From an uncultured Clostridia bacterium (GTDB lineage Bacteria > Bacillota > Clostridia > Christensenellales > UBA1242): a DNA stretch of 64,000 nucleotides. The stretch covers positions 1 to 64,000 of the forward strand of contig CALVTJ010000001.1 in the NCBI GenBank assembly GCA_944362545.1, read 5' to 3'. This document shows, piece after piece, positions 52,201-61,200 of this stretch. The notes beneath the pieces were generated by a model. It worked only from the letters and a program-made list of their open reading frames with translations. It made no database searches and was not told the DNA's origin. Every line of letters begins with the position of its first letter. The stretch's first letter is position 1. Made by a program: the position numbers and the translations under genes.

Positions 52201-55200
52201 CAATCAAAATCTCACTTTCTATACTCTCTGCAATGTCAAGATAAACAAATTCATCGCCGTTTCTATAACCGTAGCCATAATATGAATAGCCTGTCGGAAC
52301 GGTAAATCTTATGGTTTTGCTTGCACCATAATAGAGTTCGAGACTGCCAATCTCATCACCTGTTTCGTTATCGAAATATCTTCCACCAGGGATTTGAGTG
52401 TAAACATCCTGTTCTCTGCTCGAGCCATATTCGCCATAAATTGTGTAATAACTGTATGTGGAAAGTGTGATGTCAAAGCGCAATGTTGAGAAGATGGCAT
52501 AGATGGTTTCATCTTGTGTTATGGTGTAGTTAAGTCTGCCTTCATCACTGAAAATGTTGACTCCATCCCTGCTCCAGCCGGCAAAGGTATAAAGGTCCGC
52601 CACTTGATATGTGACAATGACAGAAGAATTATATTCTGCTGTGATTGATGTCAAACCATTTGCAAGCGCACGGTTTCCTGGTTCATCAACCTGTTCACGG
52701 TTTTCATTGTAAGAGATAACTTCAAGTGTCAGAGTGTAGCGTGCAAAGGTAGAATTTATGACAATTTCGCCATCTCCCTTGATGTTTGAAAGTGTGAACC
52801 TGTAATATCCATAATAAGCACCTTCTGTCACTTCTTCATATGTGACATCAAAGTCAACACAATCAAAGGAAGCAAAATCATAACCATGTTTGTATCTTAT
52901 CTGGAAGATGAAGGTTGAACCTGTGCTTGCAGTGAATGTTGGAAGAGAAGCAATATCAGTGTAAGTTCTGCCATCAATGTCCACAATGTCAATCAAAGAA
53001 GCATCATCAAATGCAATCGTGATTTGGTTTCTGCTTTCTTCGGTGAAGAATGTAAGTGTTGTGTCAAGATTTATTCCAGAGATGGTTGCAGTCAAAACAT
53101 TGTCTGTGACACTGTGTGTGATGACCGCATCGGCAGTGCCGGAGTTCATAACATCATCCAAAATAACATATCCCGTCTGTGGTGTGACAACAACTTTCAA
53201 ATCTCTTCCCGTTACGAGCGAAAATTGATTGTCTGTTATTGTGATTTCTTCTTCGCCATCATCTGTCAAAACATATGCTTTGACTTCTTCCAAATGGTCT
53301 CCCACAAGTGTGATTGTGTTGGTCTTTGCCAAAACCGGCAAGGTGTAAGTGTAATCTTGTCCTGGCATTGTCAAAGTGATGTTTGCCGTGCCATCTTCGT
53401 TTATCACAACAGCGAAAAGTTCTGCCCAACCGGCTGAAATTTCATAACCAGTGTCAGCAGTCAAAGTGAAGGTCACTTCTGTCTGATAATTTACCGTTTC
53501 GGCGACATAACTGTCACCTATTGGAGTTAATGTTATTGAAGCATTTGAGATAACAGAATTTGGAGAGATAAGTTCCAACCTAAATGCAGCGATTGTCCAA
53601 TGTGCTGTCAGACTGTGTGCATCTGTGGTGGAAACGATGTCCGTTCCAAGCACTCTTTCGTTTGCTTGGTCAAACCAACCATCAAAGGTATAACCTTCGC
53701 GAGTTGGATTTTCTTCCCATTCACTTGCTGTTTGATAAGCCTGACCAAATGGAACGACAATTTCTTGTGTTATGTTGTCATAACCATAATTGAGGGTGAC
53801 AACAACACCCACAGCATCAAAAGTCGGCACAAAAGTCAAGGTAACAGATTGAGATGAAGTGTCTTGAACAAATGAAGCAATGTCTGTGTCCACAAATTCA
53901 TCCGCATTCAAAGTGGTGCCATCAATTGTCAATGCAGAAACAGTATATCCGGTCTTGACAATCTCTGGCAAGTCGCCAACAGTCAAATCCTGCACTGTCA
54001 AAAAGTCTGTCTGCCACCTAAATTGTCCACCACCAATATCCACAAAGTCCACTGAATCAACTGATGCTTCTCCGGCATTTGAAAGGTCGTAGATGATGTT
54101 GATTTGTTGTGAGGCATATCTCACAACAAGATTGTAAGTCTGCCTAATGTTTGTGATTGTAAACACATTAACATTTCCTTCGCGTGTGATGGTGATGAAA
54201 GGTTCACTGCCAGTGTATCTATTTCCATTGGAATCATAGAAACCAAAGAAGTACGCATGTGCGTTTGCAGTCGCACGCAAGGTCAAAGTGCTGTCATAAT
54301 CAAAGTTTCCAAGATAATTGGTTGTGATTGTCTCATTTTCTGTATCTGGATTGTTATCATCAAGTTCCACTGTGCCCAAACTTGCACTTTCGCCATCTGC
54401 ATTTGCAAGCAGAATGGTAATTCTATATTGGTTAGTTCCCCAATTTGCATGGAACGTGATAACAATATCCTCATGGTTTTTGTAATAGAAACCAAGTGTG
54501 TCGTTTTCATCAGTAAGAAGGGCATTGATAAATCTAACTGTGTTTTCTCCATTATCCACAACAACCGCAAAGGTTGTGTCAATATAAGTGTGCTCCAAAT
54601 CATATTGGTTTGCCAAATTTTCAAGATATGAGAGTTCAACCGATGCATTTTCTATGTTTTCAAATTCCATTGTCCAGAAGTTGAACGCAAAGCCTTCTCT
54701 ACCTGTAAGTGATGTTGGAAAGTTTTGTATAGAGTTGGTTGCAGTTGATGCAGAGTTTGCTGTCAAATAGGATGTGGACATAAACGGAAAGGCAAGAGTT
54801 GATAATGTTTGAAGTTTATTATCATCCACATTTGATGTGACATTGTCACCTTCTGCACGATAATCAAATTGCAGACCAATTTCAATCGCCCTTATAACAC
54901 CATAAAGCCATGGAGAGACAGTATAATTTGTGCTATCTACCCCTGTCAAGTTGAAGTTGATTTGAATAGAATTGCCAACATATTGGCTTGCATAAGTTGC
55001 AGATGTGAGTTCCACAACATCTCTCACACCTTCTTCATTTTGTCGAATGCCGACAACATCAAATCGCAAACTGCCATCTTCATCCCTGATGTTTGCAACA
55101 TTTGTTTCATCATAGGTTTTTGTGAAGATGTCAACAAGTGGAGTGTCTGTCTGTGACAAAGAAAGTTCTTTTGCTGAGATAATCACCCTCGCCTGCAACT

Positions 55201-58200
55201 CATCTCTTTGAACGTTGTCGATGATATATCCGCCAATTGCAAAGTCATCCGCAACAAAATTCATGAGCAAATCATATTCTCCAACATTCAATGCTCCGCT
55301 TGTTGAGAGATATTGATCCATGTTTGGAATAACCAAATCCATGGTTCTTATTCTTGACATATCATATCCTGTCAAATCAACATCCGTTCTGTAAGTAAAT
55401 TCCAAATTAAAGTCATCGCCATATGTGTAAGACTGATTGTTTATCACAAAGATGATGCTTGCTCTGTCAATAACCCCGACAAGTTGTGTTCCATCTTCTG
55501 TTTCAAAATTAAGATTGTAGTTGTCGGCAGTTGCACCAAAAATTTCTGCTACAACATTATAATTGAAGCCAACATATTTTGCCACCTGCTCGCCACTTAT
55601 AAATCTCACGTTCAAGCCTAAGGTTTCTCCGCTGACAATCCCGCTCAAAAGTCCACTTGCATCATCATATTCAAAGATTGCATCCTTATTGTCAAATGTC
55701 TTTGACAATTCACTTTGCAAGAAGTAGAGTTGTTTCTCCACAATTTCAAGATAATAACAATAATTCCCTTCATTTTTTCCAAGTTTGACTTCATTTGTCG
55801 AAGAAGTTGTTCCACTTGCATAGATTTCATATCTTCCAACATTTCTCACTGTGTTTGGATACAAAAATTGAATGTTTGTAGAGAGATTTTCCACCGTTGT
55901 GTCGATGATATAATACGCATCATCATTTGAATTGTATGTGTAATAGTTTAAATCAAATGTTTGTCTTGCACCTTGATTTTGGGAACTTGTCAGCACAAGT
56001 TGATATTTTCCATTGCCCGCAGATTGAACAGAAACTTGGTCGTAAAGATTGCCATCATATTCCATTGTGGCAGTTATTCCATCCATATCACTGTCAACAA
56101 CTGCTTCATCGCTCAAAAGAAGATAAATTCTCTCGCGTGCTTGAACAATCTGGAAGGCTCCATTTTCACTGTTGTCCGAAACCGAAACGGTGTAGTTTCT
56201 GTTGTTGCTTGTTGCACTCAAAATGTGATAATTACCAAGACTTGTTCCACTTTCTCTTGTGAAGACAATCTCACAATTTTCATAAAGTTCGGTCATGTAG
56301 GAATATGTAAAGGTGTTGGAGTTTGCCTCCGGTGAGTTATATTCATATATAAATTCGCCATCATTTTCAAAAGTGAGTGTGAGATTGAGTGCAGAGACAG
56401 TCAATCTGTTGTCCTGCAAAATTATGTTGTAATTTGTCGAAGTTGCCTGTGACAATGTGACATTGTAAGTGCCAACTTCAAGATAACCCGCTGTGCTGTA
56501 TGTTGCACCTTCAATCTGCAAAGTCAAACTATATTGTGATGGAAGAAGATTTGTGTCACCAGATTTTACGGTGTAAGTGATAGGTTCTATCTGTGAAACC
56601 ACTCCATAACTTACATTTGTGGATGTAAATGTGACATATGCATCTGCTTTCAAAATTTCACCAGTGATCTGTGATTGCGACAAAACATAGTTGTTCATGT
56701 CTTCGCCGGTCAAGAAAAGTGAAACGTTTTTTCCGGCCCCCGCAACTGCGTTTTCAAATTGCGCCAAAATGGAAACAACATCATCCGTCACTTTTTCATT
56801 AAATTGAGAGATCGTGTAGTTTACACTGCCATCGTATGTCTTTTGAATGCCAAATTGTGAAACATCAATTTCTATTTGTGCAATTTCAAGTGCATAATCT
56901 TCTGCAAGCACCACATTTGTGTATTGGTCACTGTCAATGACAACAGAAAGTCTATATCTGTTGGCATTTGTCACAGACGTTCTGCCTTCAAATGTCACCT
57001 GCAAGGTGGTGAATGTCAAAGCATCGTTTGAAATTGGAGTGTTGACAATGCTTTCGCCATTATCTTCTCTAACAAAGAACGAAAGTGTGCTTGTCTTGAC
57101 ATCTTGCCCATTTGTCAGTGTGATGGTCTTGTCAACACTTCCAGAAATTGAAAAATCTTGTCCATTGTAAACCGCCTGCAAGATTGAAGTGTCATCAATC
57201 TGCATATAAAGTGTTGCATCCGAACTCAAAACTTCAAGTGCATTTTCTGCACTGATTGAAACAATGATACTTCCATTTAAGAATGTTGTTGTATCCGCGG
57301 CAAGTGAAAGATCATATTTCCCCATGCTTGCAGTCTGCCCAACTGTAAGGTCGGTGGCAATGTAGTGAAGTTCCACGACATCTCCTGTGGCTTGAATGGT
57401 CACACTGTCTGAATAATATTCTTGCACACGATCAAACACAGAAATTTGAATATAGCTTTCAGGAAGTTGCAATGAGTATTCAAGAGCACTTACCTTAAAA
57501 GTTGGTGCTTGAATGGTCATATTAAAATCTTGGAAATTCGCTACAACATTGATTTGATAATTCCCAACGTAAACAAAGCCCTTGGCGTTTGTGGAAGTTG
57601 TTGAAGAAAGGTTGTAATCAATGTTGTAATAGCCATTGACAAGCAAACTTGTCACATCAACACCCTCTTCATCTGTCACTTTAAGTGAGTCAATCAAGTT
57701 TGAAATTCCATTCAAAGTCACTTCGCCGTAGGTAAAAGTTTCTTCTGTCAAAGTGAAAGACAGTGTTGCATCAAGTGGTGTGATGTTTGCCTGTGTATAA
57801 TTTGCAGACAAAACATAATTGCCCAAATTTTCTTCAGTGTTTACTCTTTGCAAGGACAAATCAACTCTTATGTTTGTTCCAACATGAGCAGAGCGATAAA
57901 TTGCCTGAACATAAACCCCGCTGAAAGAGTCAAGGTCAACCACTTTTCCCGAAAGGTCAAAGTTTTTGACATTTGTTCCATCATAAACCTTGTTGAAGAC
58001 AAAGTTTGACACATCAACTTGGTTGGCTTCAATCGTAAAACTGTAGCCTGGTGCAAATTCCATGCTGGAATAATATTTTGAAAACTCATCGCCAAGAGTG
58101 AAGTTGTAGACATAAGTTCCACCATTGTATGCCACTGCAAAATTTTGCGAACCTGCCAAATATGCCGTTACATCTGTGATGTTTGCGCGTAAAATTTCTA

Positions 58201-61200
58201 ACACTTGATCATTTGTGATGTTTGTTCCTGTGCCAACATCGAAAAGTGTCAAAGAAAATTCTTTAAATATCTCTTCTCCGCGCAAGATTTGCATCGTAAA
58301 GTTTTCTGTCAATCTCACAGAATAGCCATCTGCGCTAAATTCTGCCTCTAACGCCATTGGATTTTCATCAGAATATTCATAGGACAATCGAATCATTCCA
58401 CTGGCAGTGATGGTAAATGTTCCAACAGGCGTTGTGCTTGCCTGCGGTGTGAGTTGTCCGTTTTCAAACAACACAACATCACCCAAAGTGAAGTTGAAAT
58501 TGTTCACAAATTCATCCGTTGTGCCAGCAAAATAAAGATCGTATTCTCCAACATCTTCGCCTTGTTCTCGCGACAACAACAATGGTACATTGGAGCCAGC
58601 AATGTAAGTGTTTCTGCTCAATGCAGGCTCAACACTGTTGAATTGTTTTGAAATGGCAAATTCTTGTCCTGTCAAATCAACCTGCATTGGATTTATTGTG
58701 AATATATATTCAAGTTTGTTTGCTTCCACACCAGATATATCAAAAATGCCTTCATCAAAGCAAACCGAGATTCGATACTCGCCAGCATCTCTCATGCTTG
58801 TCACTTCTCCACCATTGAAATATATCCTGAAGTAGATTGACCCAGTGGTCACATAGTGCAACTGACTTATTGTCGCTGTGTCACTGTAATCTCTTCTCAA
58901 ACTGTCATATACAAAGTATTCAACTTCAACTATCCAATCATTGATATGTTCTGCTCCATCATATGTGACAGACATCTCTGCATCTTCCGGCAAATAGACA
59001 TCTTCAACAAGGTTTCTCATAAACTGCAAACTGAAATCAAGTGAAATCTCGCTGGAGGTCACACTGGTGTCCGCAAGAGCGACATAATATTGTGATTTCA
59101 GTGTCGCTGTGACAACCAATCTGTAATTTCCGCTCTCTTCAAAACTTCCACCGCCCTCAAGTGTCAATCTCTCACCAGTTGTGATAGGAGAGTCGTTGAA
59201 ATACCATGTATAAGTATAATCATAAAGGTCTTCGTTTAGATTGAGAATATTGACAACATCTCCTACATTTAGATATGTAAAATCATTTGCTGGTGCAGAG
59301 TAATTTGTCAACCTTTGCTCATATTGAATGTCATCGACAGCCCATAAGATTTCAAGATTAACCACTGAATGTCTTGTGTCATCGGTTATACCAATATATG
59401 TTCCGTTTGCTCCGCGGAAAATATCTTCAAAATCAAGAAGTTCGCCAGATGGTGTTCTTGCCTTGACAGATGCAAATTTAAAACCATCCGCTGTTGGCAT
59501 ATTCAAACTGTCAGCAGTTGAAACACCGAGTTTCATCGAAGTTGTTGTTGTATATGAAGTGTCAAAGCCCTCTGGGAAGTTTAAGTCATAATTTACCAAA
59601 ACCATGTCGGTGTAAATTGCATAGAAATTGGCTTGTGTCAATCCTTCTTCCGACATTGTGATAGAACTTATGTCCACTGTCATTCCGCCCTGTGTATCCA
59701 TTGTTCCATCAACATAATAGATTGGAGTATTTGTCCACTTGTAAAGACTGATATAATCTCCAATGTCACTTGCCGTGCTTGCAAATGTCACACTTGTGAC
59801 AACAGGACTTATGAAAATTGAAACACTGTTTGCATTGTTTTGCAAAATTTCATAAACCAACACACCCTCTGCTGAATAACTTGTCTCTTCCAAACCATCT
59901 GTAGCATAGACACTTTCTTCCTGTCCGCTAATGTTGTAGGTCACGCGAGTGATACGCAAAAGACCTGTTGCCAACAATTCATCCACTTCTTCAAAAGAAA
60001 TTGCGCCATTGTCATCTGTCAAATATGTCGCTGTCACAGTGAGATTTGCAATACCATCCGTATTTAAAATTGTGAAAATGTCATCTTCGGCAAGCACGAG
60101 TTTAAAGTTGTTTGAACAATCTTGATAATTCTCTCCCTCCTGTGTTATGGCAAACACATTGTCAAAGAACAAGAAGTTTGTCTCATCCAAGAACGCATAT
60201 TCTGTGTCTACATTCATATCTCCGCTTGTGGATGTGTAAAGTTCGGCAGAGATATAAAGATTGTCATCCACTTTGTAATATTGTAAAAGATTTTGCTCAA
60301 CAAATTCTCTGTCTCCTTGCCAACTTACCTGTCTAAACTCTGTTGTTCCATCATAATATGCAGTCTTTGGCAACGTTTGATTTTCTATTGTCAAAATTTG
60401 TGGCAAAAGATAGGCATTGCCAACAATTATGTAGGCATCATCATTTTCATCATATACAACATTGTAATTTGCCAAACTGTCAACATTGTTTACAGCATTG
60501 CCAAGATACAAGCGCATTTCATAAAGTGAACGCGGTTGCAAAGGTTGTGTGCTGTCCGTGGCATAAGATTTGATATCCACCTTTTCGATGGAAATTTCAA
60601 CATCAAGATTTTCTACATCTTCACTTGATATTGTCAAATCATCATAGCCATTCATATCAATTTGAGAATCTGTGTTTTTGTAATCATAAAAATCAAAATA
60701 TGTTAAGTAATTGAGAATCAATTCTGCCGTTTGAGCGTTGGAATCTTCGCTCAAATAATTTTGATAATCGGCATATGTCCATGCTCTGTAAAGTCTGTGT
60801 TGTTCTCCATTATTTGTCGAAATCAAAAGATAATATTTCATCATCAAAAAGTCATAGACATTTTGAGCAAGAGTTTCATCCACAGCGCCAACAATGGTGT
60901 CATCCACACTTTGCATGAGTGTTGCAAGACCGTTTAACGATTCAACTCCTGCAAGTTGTGCACGAAATTCATCTGTGACAAAACTGTCCATAATTCGCCT
61001 TACATTTTCGACATAGACACTCTCTGGAGTTTGTGCAATTAAGTCTGCTTGCATAACACTGATTGACACTTCAAAGACAAACTCATAAACTCTGCCCAAA
61101 TTTAGATAACCTGCATCATCATCTATCACAATACTTACAAAAACTGAATAATCTCCAACGTTTCTCACTGCAAATGACAAATCATGTTCATCATCAATAA